From: [Clostridium] leptum DSM 753
GTDB taxonomy: Bacteria > Bacillota > Clostridia > Oscillospirales > Acutalibacteraceae
DNA length: 64,000 nt
Direction: 5' to 3'
Assembly: GCA_000154345.1 (NCBI GenBank)
Contig: DS480342.1
Location: 1 to 64,000, forward strand
A program made the position numbers and the translations under genes. Positions 52,356 through 60,519 of this stretch are shown here, piece after piece. Numbering within the stretch: position 1 is the stretch's first letter; every line of letters begins with the position of its first letter. The notes beneath the pieces were generated by a model. That model made no database searches. It saw nothing but the letters and a program-made list of their open reading frames with translations, and was not told the DNA's origin.

Positions 52356-53531
52356 ATGAAGATCAAATCCCTATGGATACCGTTCGCGCTTTTCTTACTT
52401 GTCGCTGTGCCGCTGCGGGTTTACCAGGTGGCTTACCTAATCGATCCGGCTACCGGCTTTTTTGAAAGCGGCGAATCCCTTTATCAGATCTTCTTAGGGA
52501 TTTTGGCGCTGTTTGTCCTCATTATCATGATTATGACGGCAAGCTGTAAAAATACCTCGGAGTTTCAATTCCGCCGAAATATTTTTTCCGGTGTTTTCGC
52601 CCTGGCCGCCGCCGCGGCGATGGCGGCGGACTCCGGCGCGAATCTGCTGATTTATGTAGTGGACCATGGAACTCTCCGTTATTTGATTTTATCTATCTGC
52701 GGCGTTTTAGGGATGATCGCTTTTTTGGTTGCCGCTGTGTCCCATTTTACCGGCAGAAATACCTTCCGCAAGGCGCCTGTACTGGCCTTGCTGCTTCCTT
52801 TGTGGGTGTGCGTCAGAGCGGTGGTGCTGACCTTTATTGAGTACACCAACGTGACCACCATCAGCAGCAACATGCTGAGCGTGCTGTCAGTATTGGGAAT
52901 GCTTATGTTTCTTTTCTCCCTTTCTAAGCTTTTTACAGGCATAGAAACCCCGAAAACCGGGAAGCGCACCGTAATGCTGGGCTTTTTGATGGTGCTGTTT
53001 ACCTTGGTTGCCTGTGTGCCTCAAGGGGTGGACGCAGTACAAAACGGATTCTCCCTGACCTCAAGCTGGACGTTTTTAGCGGATTTGGCTTTGGTGCTGT
53101 ACAGCCTGGGGCTTTTGGTACAGGCCAGCGCCCAGCTCAGCCGGCCTCAGCCCTTCGCTCAGATCAGCGGGGAGGAACAGGAGGAGGCAGGCAGTCCGGG
53201 AGTTCCTCCGACTCCCCAGGCAACCTACTTCAGCAGCATCATCGCGGAGCGGAACGCCGCCAAAAATCGGCTGACGGCCTTAGAAGAGCCTTCCAAAGAA
53301 AAGACGCCGGAACCGTCTGCGGCTTTCAAGGACAAGCCGCGGAAAGAGGAAGCGCCGGCGGCTTCTGCGCTCTCCGGCCGAGAGCCGGATGCGGGAAAGG
53401 GCGGGTCCGACCTTTGGGAAAAGGCATCCTCCCAGGCGGTTCCCAGGCCGGCTGTGTCGAAAAATCCCGATGAGATCGATATGGATTATATTAACCAGCT
53501 GATTGAAGAAATCAGCGAAAAAAAGAGTTGA
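52356..53531 (+). CDS. Polytopic membrane protein of unknown function with acidic, proline-rich cytoplasmic tail
   Basis: 391 residues. About seven or eight membrane helices (starting at residues 8, 43, 75, 106, 140, 170, 205 and 238) are followed by a 130-residue soluble tail rich in Pro, Glu, Lys and Ala that ends in DEIDMDYINQLIEEISEKKS. No known transporter or enzyme motif is seen. GGAGG precedes the ATG. The 20-residue terminal helix-like motif could be a docking site for a cytoplasmic partner (inference). Confidence 0.7.
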   Translation: MKIKSLWIPFALFLLVAVPLRVYQVAYLIDPATGFFESGESLYQIFLGILALFVLIIMIMTASCKNTSEFQFRRNIFSGVFALAAAAAMAADSGANLLIYVVDHGTLRYLILSICGVLGMIAFLVAAVSHFTGRNTFRKAPVLALLLPLWVCVRAVVLTFIEYTNVTTISSNMLSVLSVLGMLMFLFSLSKLFTGIETPKTGKRTVMLGFLMVLFTLVACVPQGVDAVQNGFSLTSSWTFLADLALVLYSLGLLVQASAQLSRPQPFAQISGEEQEEAGSPGVPPTPQATYFSSIIAERNAAKNRLTALEEPSKEKTPEPSAAFKDKPRKEEAPAASALSGREPDAGKGGSDLWEKASSQAVPRPAVSKNPDEIDMDYINQLIEEISEKKS

Positions 53532-53557
53532 ATATTGTGCAAAATATGCACAATATT
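53531..53557. repeat. Perfect 11-bp inverted repeat upstream of gap
   Basis: AATATTGTGCA (53531-53541) and TGCACAATATT (53547-53557) are separated by 5 bp. There is no U-run. It is either a weak 3' hairpin for the membrane protein gene or a regulator site 75 bp before the gap promoter. Confidence 0.6.
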
Positions 53558-53630
53558 ATCATGGAAAACCTTAGAAATCCCAGCAATGTGCGGATTTCCT
53601 TAATAGAATAGTTAATTTTGTAACAAGCTC

Positions 53631-53659
53631 TTGCAAATTGTTATGAAATACTATAGAAT
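53631..53659 (+). promoter_or_regulatory. Promoter of gap
   Basis: TTGCAA (53631-53636), a 17-bp spacer and TAGAAT (53654-53659), 37 bp before the ATG; AGGAGG ribosome-binding site. Confidence 0.7.
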
Positions 53660-53695
53660 AAAAGTAGATTTTAAAACTCAGGAGGTCAAATTATT

Positions 53696-54715
53696 ATGGC
53701 AATTAAAATTGGCATCAATGGTTTCGGACGTATCGGTCGTCTGGTGTTCCGTGCTGCTATCGCTCAGCCGGAAACGTTTGAGGTTGTAGGCGTGAACGAT
53801 CCTTTCGTAGACGCCGACTATATGGTATACATGGTGAAGTATGATACCATCCATGGCAGATTTGACGGCTGCGTCAAGGAAGAAAACGGCAAGCTGGTTG
53901 TAAACGGCAAGGCTATCAATGTTTATGGCTGCATGAATCCCGAAGAGATCCCGTGGAGCGAGTGCGGCGCCGAGTATGTTGTTGAGTCTACCGGCGTATT
54001 CTGCACCACGGAAAAGGCTTCCGCTCACATTAAGGCCGGTGCCAAGAAGGTTGTTATTTCCGCTCCCGCTAAGGATAAGGAAACTCCTACCTTTGTTTGC
54101 GGCGTAAACCTGGATAAGTACACCAAGGACATGAAGGTTGTTTCCAACGCTTCCTGCACCACCAACTGCCTGGCTCCTCTGGCTAAGGTTATCAACGATA
54201 AGTTCGGTATTGTGGAAGGCCTGATGACCACTGTTCACTCTACCACCAATACCCAGAAGACCGTTGATGCTCCCTCCAAGAAGGACTGGAGAGGCGGACG
54301 TGCCGCTGCCGGCAATATCATTCCTTCTTCTACTGGTGCCGCTAAGGCCTGCGCTCTGGTTATCCCGGAGGTTAAGGGCAAGCTGACTGGTATGGCTTTC
54401 CGCGTTCCTACTCTGGACGTTTCTGTTGTGGACCTGACTGTCCGTACGGAAAAGGCTACCTCTATGGAGGAAATCAATGCCGCTCTGAAGGAAGCTTCCG
54501 AGACCTATATGAAAGGTATCCTGGGCTACACTGACGAGGCTGTTGTATCCTCTGACTTCTATTCTGATCCCAGAACTTCTATCTATGACGCTACCGCTGG
54601 TATCGGCCTGAATTCCAACTTCTTCAAGCTGGTTTCTTGGTACGACAACGAGTGGGGCTACAGCAACAAGGTTCTCAACCTGATCCAGCATATGGTCGAG
54701 GTTGACAACAAATAA
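53696..54715 (+). CDS. gap: Glyceraldehyde-3-phosphate dehydrogenase, type I
   Basis: 339 residues; NAD-dependent oxidation of glyceraldehyde 3-phosphate in glycolysis. The NAD-binding INGFGRIGRLVFR opens the protein, the active-site SCTTNCLAPL contains the catalytic Cys, and WYDNEWGYSNKV closes it. The first base is preceded by AGGAGG. Codon choice is strongly biased, as expected for a highly expressed gene. It is monocistronic with its own promoter and terminator, not in a pgk-tpi operon here. Confidence 0.97.
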   Translation: MAIKIGINGFGRIGRLVFRAAIAQPETFEVVGVNDPFVDADYMVYMVKYDTIHGRFDGCVKEENGKLVVNGKAINVYGCMNPEEIPWSECGAEYVVESTGVFCTTEKASAHIKAGAKKVVISAPAKDKETPTFVCGVNLDKYTKDMKVVSNASCTTNCLAPLAKVINDKFGIVEGLMTTVHSTTNTQKTVDAPSKKDWRGGRAAAGNIIPSSTGAAKACALVIPEVKGKLTGMAFRVPTLDVSVVDLTVRTEKATSMEEINAALKEASETYMKGILGYTDEAVVSSDFYSDPRTSIYDATAGIGLNSNFFKLVSWYDNEWGYSNKVLNLIQHMVEVDNK

Positions 54716-54745
54716 GTTTGGCGTTTTCACTGAGTTATCATAACG

Positions 54746-54784
54746 AAAAAAGCCTTCTGTCGCTTGAGACAGAAGGCTTTTTAT
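54746..54784 (+). terminator. Terminator of gap
   Basis: A 15-bp perfect stem (54747-54761 with 54768-54782), 6-nt loop. Confidence 0.93.
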
Positions 54785-55087
54785 TATACGCGAACCCTTT
54801 CCTTGGGGACGGCGCGAAGCAGCTTGCCTTGCAATTAGGCTGAAGTATTGAGGTTAGAGCATTAAGCAGACGCCGCATCATTTATCTCCTTCAGCCGCTG
54901 CCTTTATGATCGAATTTTTCCTTCCTGTTCTTTTAGGCTGCTGATTAGGAGGTTCAGCAGTCCAGATATCCGGCCTCACTCTATCCGTTGGGGTTCAGAG
55001 AGGTTTTTTACAAGCCCTTTTCCGGACGAAATAGAGCTTTTTAGCCAGAGAGATTAGGGATGTTTTTTCAAATCAGCGTGTTTTATC
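54785..55087. other. Intergenic region, nothing recognisable
   Basis: No supported ORF, RNA gene or clear hairpin with a U-run between the gap terminator and the D-lyxose isomerase promoter. Confidence 0.45.
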
Positions 55088-55136
55088 TTGACAGTTTTCC
55101 CACCGCAATTTACAATATAATTACAATCGATTGCAA
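55088..55136 (+). promoter_or_regulatory. Promoter and CG-centred operator of the D-lyxose isomerase gene
   Basis: TTGACA (55088-55093), a 17-bp spacer and TACAAT (55111-55116). TTACAATCGATTGCAA (55121-55136) sits on the expected transcription start; its core CAATCGATTG is a perfect CG-centred palindrome like LacI-family operators. The core differs from that at 38122-38131, so another LacI-type protein may bind. Confidence 0.6.
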
Positions 55137-55176
55137 AAGATAATAAACAATAAAAATCAACAAGGAGTGTCAAATA

Positions 55177-55716
55177 GTGGCTGCAAGAGAGCAAATTGAT
55201 AAGGCAAACGCAAAGGCACGCGAGTTATTGAAAGCGGCGGGAATCGTCATCACAGAGGAAGAAGCCAAACGGATAGAATACTGTGATTACCATTTAGGAG
55301 AGTTCGACACGATCGGGACGGAAATTCTTACCTATGTGAATACGGACCGTGTGTGCGCCAAGGAGATGATGCTGACACCGTATCAGATTTGTCCGGAGCA
55401 CCTGCATCCTCAATTGGGAGATTATCAGGGGAAGGAGGAAACCTTCCGCTGCCGTTGGGGAGAGGTTTACCTTTATGTTCCCGGGGAGCCTACGGAGCAG
55501 CCGCGGGGAAGAGTTCCGGAGCATCGGAAGGAGCATTTTACCGTGTGGCATGAAATTTATCTGAGGCCCGGCGAACAGTATACGCTGAAAGAACAGACCC
55601 GCCACTGGTTTCAGGCAGGACCGGAGGGAGCAGTGATCTCCGAGTTTTCTACACCCAGTTTTGACGAAGCGGACATTTTTATTGATCCGGAAATCAAGCG
55701 GGAATCCAATTATTAA
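55177..55716 (+). CDS. D-lyxose isomerase (cupin sugar isomerase)
   Basis: 179-residue cupin that interconverts D-lyxose and D-xylulose, and usually D-mannose and D-fructose. The metal site is visible as His75 and His77 (CPEHLHP), Glu88 (GKEETFRCRWG) and His143 (TRHWFQAG), a pattern shared with Bacillus YdaE-type enzymes. The start is GTG at 55177 with AAGGAG upstream. It is a single-gene unit under a predicted LacI-type operator. It could pass pentoses or mannose from glycan degradation to central metabolism. Confidence 0.9.
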   Translation: MAAREQIDKANAKARELLKAAGIVITEEEAKRIEYCDYHLGEFDTIGTEILTYVNTDRVCAKEMMLTPYQICPEHLHPQLGDYQGKEETFRCRWGEVYLYVPGEPTEQPRGRVPEHRKEHFTVWHEIYLRPGEQYTLKEQTRHWFQAGPEGAVISEFSTPSFDEADIFIDPEIKRESNY

Positions 55717-55770
55717 AAAAACGCCCTTTCCAGGCAGCTTTTAAAAGTGCGGGGAAGGGGCGTTTTTTGT
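55715..55770 (+). terminator. Terminator of the D-lyxose isomerase gene
   Basis: AACGCCCTTTCC pairs with GGGGAAGGGGCGTT across a 19-nt loop, with A7 before and T6 after. Confidence 0.8.
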
Positions 55771-55948
55771 TAACCGGACATTTGTGAATCAGTAATAGAA
55801 CCTTTCGAAAAAAGAAAATACGCTTCTTTTCGACAAGGTGTTTATGGTAAGATAATGGTTGTGCTTAAAGAGGGATTCGGGTGTTTTGTTACAAAGCATT
55901 TTTAAAATATACTTGTTAAATTTATCTAAATTAATTATAAACTTAATG
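55771..55948. other. AT-rich intergenic region before glgB
   Basis: No gene. A hairpin built from TCGAAAA and TTTTCGA (about 55805-55833) is visible, with an AT-rich run after it. Confidence 0.4.
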
Positions 55949-56008
55949 TTTGGTTTATAAGAAAATAACCAAATACCTCTTGAATTATTTCCATAAACTT
56001 GCTATGAT
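55949..56008 (+). promoter_or_regulatory. glg operon promoter with an upstream inverted repeat
   Basis: TTGAAT (55980-55985), a 17-bp spacer and TATGAT (56003-56008). TTTGGTT (55949-55955) and AACCAAA (55967-55973) form an inverted repeat ending 6 bp before the -35, a position suited to an activator. Confidence 0.55.
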
Positions 56009-56106
56009 AGAAATAAGTAAGAAAAAGGCTGTTTCATTGGCATATCCGGGACGAAAAACCAGTAGGTTTTCCTGACTTTCGATGTGCGGTAAGGAGTTGA
56101 TTTGCA

Positions 56107-58134
56107 ATGAAAAAGAATCAGGACGCCGAACGCAATAATTTAGCGCTCTACCTATTTCATGAGGGGACTAATTACAAGACCTATGAGTATTTAGGCTCCC
56201 ATAAGCTGGAGCAGGATGGGAAAGAGGGCGTTGTTTTTCGTACCTGGGCCCCAAACGCGGCTAAGATATCCGTGGTCGGTGAGTTCAACGGCTGGGATGA
56301 AAAGAAAGATCCTATGGAGAGAATTTCTGAAGGCGGGGTCTGGCAGTGTTTTATCCCGGACAAGGTCAAGGAATACGACGTTTACCGCTATGCTGTTACC
56401 ACGCAGGATGGCGAAGTGCTGATGAAAGCGGATCCCTACGCTTATCATTATGAGACCCGCCCCTCCAATGCGTCCAAATTTTACAGCTTGGACGGCTATG
56501 AGTGGAACGACAATGCCTGGTATCAATATAAGGCAAAGCATCCCCACTATACCAATCCGGTGAATATTTACGAGGTCCATGCCGGTTCCTGGAGGAAGTT
56601 CGCCGACGGCAATCCTTTTTCCTATGAAAAGTTCGCCGATGAGCTGATCCCTTACGTGAAGGAGATGGGATATACCCATATCGAGCTGATGCCGATGACG
56701 GAGTATCCATACGACGGTTCCTGGGGCTATCAGGTGACCGGCTATTTTGCGCCGACCGCCCGCTACGGCGACCCTAAGGAGTTTATGCGCTTTGTGGACC
56801 GGTGCCATCAGGCGGGAATCAGCGTAATTATGGATTGGGTGCCGGCCCATTTCCCCCGGGACATCCACGGGCTGGCTAAATTTGACGGAACCTGCTGCTA
56901 CGAGTATGCGGACCCGAGAAAAGGCGAGCATAAGGATTGGGGAACCCTGGTGTTTGACTACGGCAGGAATGAGGTCATCAGCTTCCTGATTTCCAGCGCC
57001 GTGTTCTGGCTGGAAAAGTACCACATCGATGGCATCCGGTGCGACGCGGTGGCTTCTATGCTGTATTTGGACTACAGCCGCAAGGATGGGGAATGGGTGC
57101 CTAATAAATACGGCGGTAAGGAAAACCTGGAGGCGGTGGCGTTTTTGCAGCGCCTGAACGAGTCGGCCTTCGCGGTACAGCCGGACGTGATGATGATCGC
57201 AGAGGAATCGACCTCCTGGCCGATGGTTTCCAAGCCTACCTACGCCGGCGGCCTGGGCTTCAACTATAAGTGGAACATGGGCTGGATGAACGATATGCTT
57301 CACTATATGTCCCTGGACCCGCTGTATCGTTCCTTTAATCACGATAATCTGACATTTTCCTTTTTCTACGCTTTCTCCGAGAATTTTATTCTGCCGGTCT
57401 CCCATGACGAGGTAGTTCATGGAAAAGGTTCCCTTATCAATAAGATGCCTGGAACGGTGGAACAGAAATTTGCCAATACACGGGCGTTTTTAGCGTATAT
57501 GATGGCCCATCCGGGCAAAAAGCTCACCTTTATGGGTACGGAGCTCGGCCAGTTTAAGGAGTGGGATTTTGAATCGGAGCTGGATTGGGGGCTGCTGCAG
57601 TATCCGCAGCACCAGCAGCTGCAGGCCTTTGTGAAAGCGCTGAACCGTTTCTATCTGGAATCCAGTCCGCTGTGGCAGGTGGATTTTTCCTGGGATGGAT
57701 TTTCCTGGATTTCCAACGACGACTATACCCAGAGCGTGATCTGCTTCAGAAGAATTGACAAGGATGGCAAAGAACTGATCGCGGTCTGCAACTTTCAGCC
57801 AGTCGAAAGAAAGTCCTATCGTTTTGGTGTGCCTCTTGCCGGAACCTACGCGGAGGTGTTTAACTCCGAGGCTAAGGAATTCGGCGGATGCGGCACAACC
57901 AATGGCAGCGGCATCAGATCAGAGGAGATAGCGATGCACGGCTATGAGCAGTCTATCGAGCTGACGCTGCCGCCTATGTCGGTGCTGTTCTTGAAATGCG
58001 CGCGGAAGAAGCCGGTAAGAAAGCCGCGGGAGCCGAAGGAACTGCCGGAAACGGCAGAAAAGGAGGAAAAAACAGCGAAGGCTCCCAGAAAACCCAGAAC
58101 ACGAAAAAGCAGCGGTAAAATCCTGACAAAATAA
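56107..58134 (+). CDS. glgB: 1,4-alpha-glucan (glycogen) branching enzyme, GH13
   Basis: 675 residues; creates alpha-1,6 branches in glycogen. An N-terminal CBM48 domain (about 30-125, VFRTWAPNAAKISVVGEFNGWD) precedes the GH13 barrel (about 150-520) with DGIRCDAVASM (nucleophile Asp), MIAEESTSWP (acid/base Glu) and LPVSHDEVVHG (third Asp). A C-terminal beta domain follows. The last 45 residues form a Lys/Arg/Pro/Glu-rich tail absent from typical GlgB. It is the first gene of glgB-glgC-glgD-glgA, with its stop directly before the glgC leader. Confidence 0.96.
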   Translation: MKKNQDAERNNLALYLFHEGTNYKTYEYLGSHKLEQDGKEGVVFRTWAPNAAKISVVGEFNGWDEKKDPMERISEGGVWQCFIPDKVKEYDVYRYAVTTQDGEVLMKADPYAYHYETRPSNASKFYSLDGYEWNDNAWYQYKAKHPHYTNPVNIYEVHAGSWRKFADGNPFSYEKFADELIPYVKEMGYTHIELMPMTEYPYDGSWGYQVTGYFAPTARYGDPKEFMRFVDRCHQAGISVIMDWVPAHFPRDIHGLAKFDGTCCYEYADPRKGEHKDWGTLVFDYGRNEVISFLISSAVFWLEKYHIDGIRCDAVASMLYLDYSRKDGEWVPNKYGGKENLEAVAFLQRLNESAFAVQPDVMMIAEESTSWPMVSKPTYAGGLGFNYKWNMGWMNDMLHYMSLDPLYRSFNHDNLTFSFFYAFSENFILPVSHDEVVHGKGSLINKMPGTVEQKFANTRAFLAYMMAHPGKKLTFMGTELGQFKEWDFESELDWGLLQYPQHQQLQAFVKALNRFYLESSPLWQVDFSWDGFSWISNDDYTQSVICFRRIDKDGKELIAVCNFQPVERKSYRFGVPLAGTYAEVFNSEAKEFGGCGTTNGSGIRSEEIAMHGYEQSIELTLPPMSVLFLKCARKKPVRKPREPKELPETAEKEEKTAKAPRKPRTRKSSGKILTK

Positions 58135-58173
58135 ATGAATAAGATAGAACCTTGCACAAGGAGGAATGAAAAG

Positions 58174-59403
58174 ATGTTCCCAAAACAGGAAACAGTCGCC
58201 ATGATCTTGGCGGGAGGACAAGGCAGCAGGCTGGGCGTGCTGACCAGCAAATTGGCGAAGCCGGCGGTGGCATACGGAGGAAAGTACCGAATCATTGATT
58301 TCCCTCTGTCTAACTGCGTAAATTCCGGTATCGAGGCGGTGGGCGTGCTGACTCAGTATCAGCCCTTAGTGCTCAATGAGTATATCGGAAACGGACAGCC
58401 CTGGGATTTGGACAGCATGAACAGCGGCGTACAGGTGCTGCCGCCCTATCAGCGCAGCCGGGGGGCCGACTGGTATAAAGGCACCGCGAACGCCATCTAT
58501 CAGAATATGAACTACATCGACCGGTACGACCCGGATTACGTAGTGGTTCTGTCCGGCGACCATATCTACAAAATGGATTACTCCAAAATGGTGGCCTACC
58601 ACAAGGAGAAAGAGGCTGCGTGTACTATCGCCGTAATCGACGTACCCTTGGCGGAGGCTTCCCGGTTCGGCATTTTGAACACCAACCCGGACGACTCGAT
58701 TTACGAATTTGACGAGAAGCCAAAGGTGCCTAAAAGCACCAAGGCTTCCATGGGAATTTACGTATTCAGCTGGAATAAACTGAAGGAATATTTAATCGCG
58801 GATGAAAAGGATAAAAGCTCCAGCAATGATTTCGGGAAAAACGTACTGCCCGCCATGCTCAATGCGGGTGAGCGTATGTTCGCCTATGAGTTCCAGGGTT
58901 ACTGGAAGGATGTAGGAACCATCGACAGCCTATGGGAGTCCAACATGGATCTTCTGGACCCCAACACCACACTGGACCTGAGCGACGAAAATTGGAAGAT
59001 TTATTCCAGAAACCCGGTGATGCCGCCGCAATATGTAGGTGAGGAAGCGGTGATCCAGAATTCGCTGGTAGCTGACGGATGCAACGTTTACGGCAACGTG
59101 GACTTTTCCGTCTTGTTCGCCGGCGTGAATGTAGCGCCTGGTGCGGTGGTAAAGGATTCCATCATTATGCCGGGAGCCCGCGTCGAGGAGGGCGCGGTGG
59201 TGCAGTACGCCATCGTGGCGGAAAACGCCGTGGTTGGCGAAAATGCCGTGGTTGGCGCCCGTCCGGAGGAAATTGAGCAGAAGGATGAATGGGGCGTGGC
59301 TGTGATCGGGGACAACATTAAAATCGGCGCCGGCGCCGTGGTGCCCCCCAAGGCGATGATTGACAAAGATATTCCGGAGGTGGCGAAAGATGCGCGGAAA
59401 TAA
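58174..59403 (+). CDS. glgC: Glucose-1-phosphate adenylyltransferase, catalytic subunit
   Basis: 409 residues from the ATG at 58174, chosen because AAGGAGG (58158-58164) lies 9 bp upstream; the in-frame ATG at 58135 has no site. It makes ADP-glucose from glucose 1-phosphate and ATP. The nucleotidyl-transferase signature MILAGGQGSRLGVLT, the catalytic SGDHIYKMDY (Asp) and the C-terminal left-handed beta-helix (about 290-400) are present. Its end overlaps glgD by 14 bp. Confidence 0.96.
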   Translation: MFPKQETVAMILAGGQGSRLGVLTSKLAKPAVAYGGKYRIIDFPLSNCVNSGIEAVGVLTQYQPLVLNEYIGNGQPWDLDSMNSGVQVLPPYQRSRGADWYKGTANAIYQNMNYIDRYDPDYVVVLSGDHIYKMDYSKMVAYHKEKEAACTIAVIDVPLAEASRFGILNTNPDDSIYEFDEKPKVPKSTKASMGIYVFSWNKLKEYLIADEKDKSSSNDFGKNVLPAMLNAGERMFAYEFQGYWKDVGTIDSLWESNMDLLDPNTTLDLSDENWKIYSRNPVMPPQYVGEEAVIQNSLVADGCNVYGNVDFSVLFAGVNVAPGAVVKDSIIMPGARVEEGAVVQYAIVAENAVVGENAVVGARPEEIEQKDEWGVAVIGDNIKIGAGAVVPPKAMIDKDIPEVAKDARK

Positions 59404-60505
59404 TGTGATGGGGCTGCTTTTCTCCAATATGCATGAGGAATCGATTCGGGAACTGACGGACCGGCGCACTATGGCCAGCGTACCCATCGGCGGCAGATAC
59501 CGCATGATCGATTTTACGCTGAGCAGTATGGTGAACTCCGGAATCAACCGGGTAGGGGTAATTACCAAACGGAATTATCAATCTCTGATGGATCACCTGG
59601 GAACCGGAAAGGCGTGGGATCTTTCCAGAAAACGCGACGGTTTGTTCATTCTGCCGCCCTTTGGAGCGGGCGGCGGGGATTTTTCTAACCGCATTGAAAT
59701 TCTTCACGCCAATATGGGCTTTTTGACCAACTGCAAAGAAGAATATGTACTGCTTTCTGACTGTGACGCTATTTTCAATATGGACTTTAAGCGTGTGATC
59801 GCGGAGCATATCAAAAACGAGGCGGATGTCACTTTAATTTACCGCTGGGGCAGGCTGCCGAAAAACGGCGACGAAACCATGGTGCTTTCCTTAGAGCCCG
59901 ATGGGAGAATCAAGGATTTGATTATCGATCCCAACGGCGACGAGGAATATAACTATGCCTTCAATATGCTGCTGATCAAGCGGGAGCTTCTGATCCGGCT
60001 GGTGAATGAGTGCAGCAGCCGGAATAAGACCAACTTTAAGCGGGACATTCTGCAATCCAATGTGGAACAGCTGAAAATGTTTGGCTATGAGTTTGACCAT
60101 TACTCCCATGTGATCTGCTCCATGAACGATTACTTTGAGGCCAATATGGAACTGATGAGCAGCGAGATTCGGGACGATTTGTTTAACGCCCAGCGTCCGA
60201 TTTATACGAAGGTCCGCGACGATATGCCCGCCAGGTACGGATTGGGCTCTGTAGTGAAAAATTCGTTGATCGCCAACGGTTGTGTGATCGACGGGGAAGT
60301 GGAAAACTGTATCCTATTCCGGGGCGTAAAAATCGATAAGGGCGCTAAGGTGAAAAACTGCGTTATCATGCAGGACACCCGGATCGGCACCAATTGCAGC
60401 CTGAAGTATGTGATTACGGATAAGGATGTGTTGATTAAGGATGGAAGAACACTGATGGGCTTCCAGTCTTATCCCGTATATATCAGTAAAGCGTCTGTGG
60501 TTTAA
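59390..60505 (+). CDS. glgD: Glucose-1-phosphate adenylyltransferase, GlgD regulatory-type subunit
   Basis: 371 residues from the ATG at 59390 (GGAGG 9 bp upstream, inside glgC). It is a GlgC paralogue with a degenerate active-site loop: MGLLFSNMHEESIRELT stands where GlgC has its G-rich loop. In Firmicutes GlgD pairs with GlgC to form a more active heterotetramer. The C-terminal beta-helix (about 275-365) is retained. Confidence 0.95.
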   Translation: MRGNNVMGLLFSNMHEESIRELTDRRTMASVPIGGRYRMIDFTLSSMVNSGINRVGVITKRNYQSLMDHLGTGKAWDLSRKRDGLFILPPFGAGGGDFSNRIEILHANMGFLTNCKEEYVLLSDCDAIFNMDFKRVIAEHIKNEADVTLIYRWGRLPKNGDETMVLSLEPDGRIKDLIIDPNGDEEYNYAFNMLLIKRELLIRLVNECSSRNKTNFKRDILQSNVEQLKMFGYEFDHYSHVICSMNDYFEANMELMSSEIRDDLFNAQRPIYTKVRDDMPARYGLGSVVKNSLIANGCVIDGEVENCILFRGVKIDKGAKVKNCVIMQDTRIGTNCSLKYVITDKDVLIKDGRTLMGFQSYPVYISKASVV

Positions 60506-60519
60506 AGGGGGTAATGAAT

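Noticed and set aside
53678..54730. 350-codon minus-strand frame covering the whole of gap
   Set aside because: Antisense shadow caused by the strong codon bias of the GAPDH gene.
56191..57420. 409-codon minus-strand frame inside glgB
   Set aside because: Antisense shadow of an unambiguous GH13 enzyme; no start signal or family resemblance.
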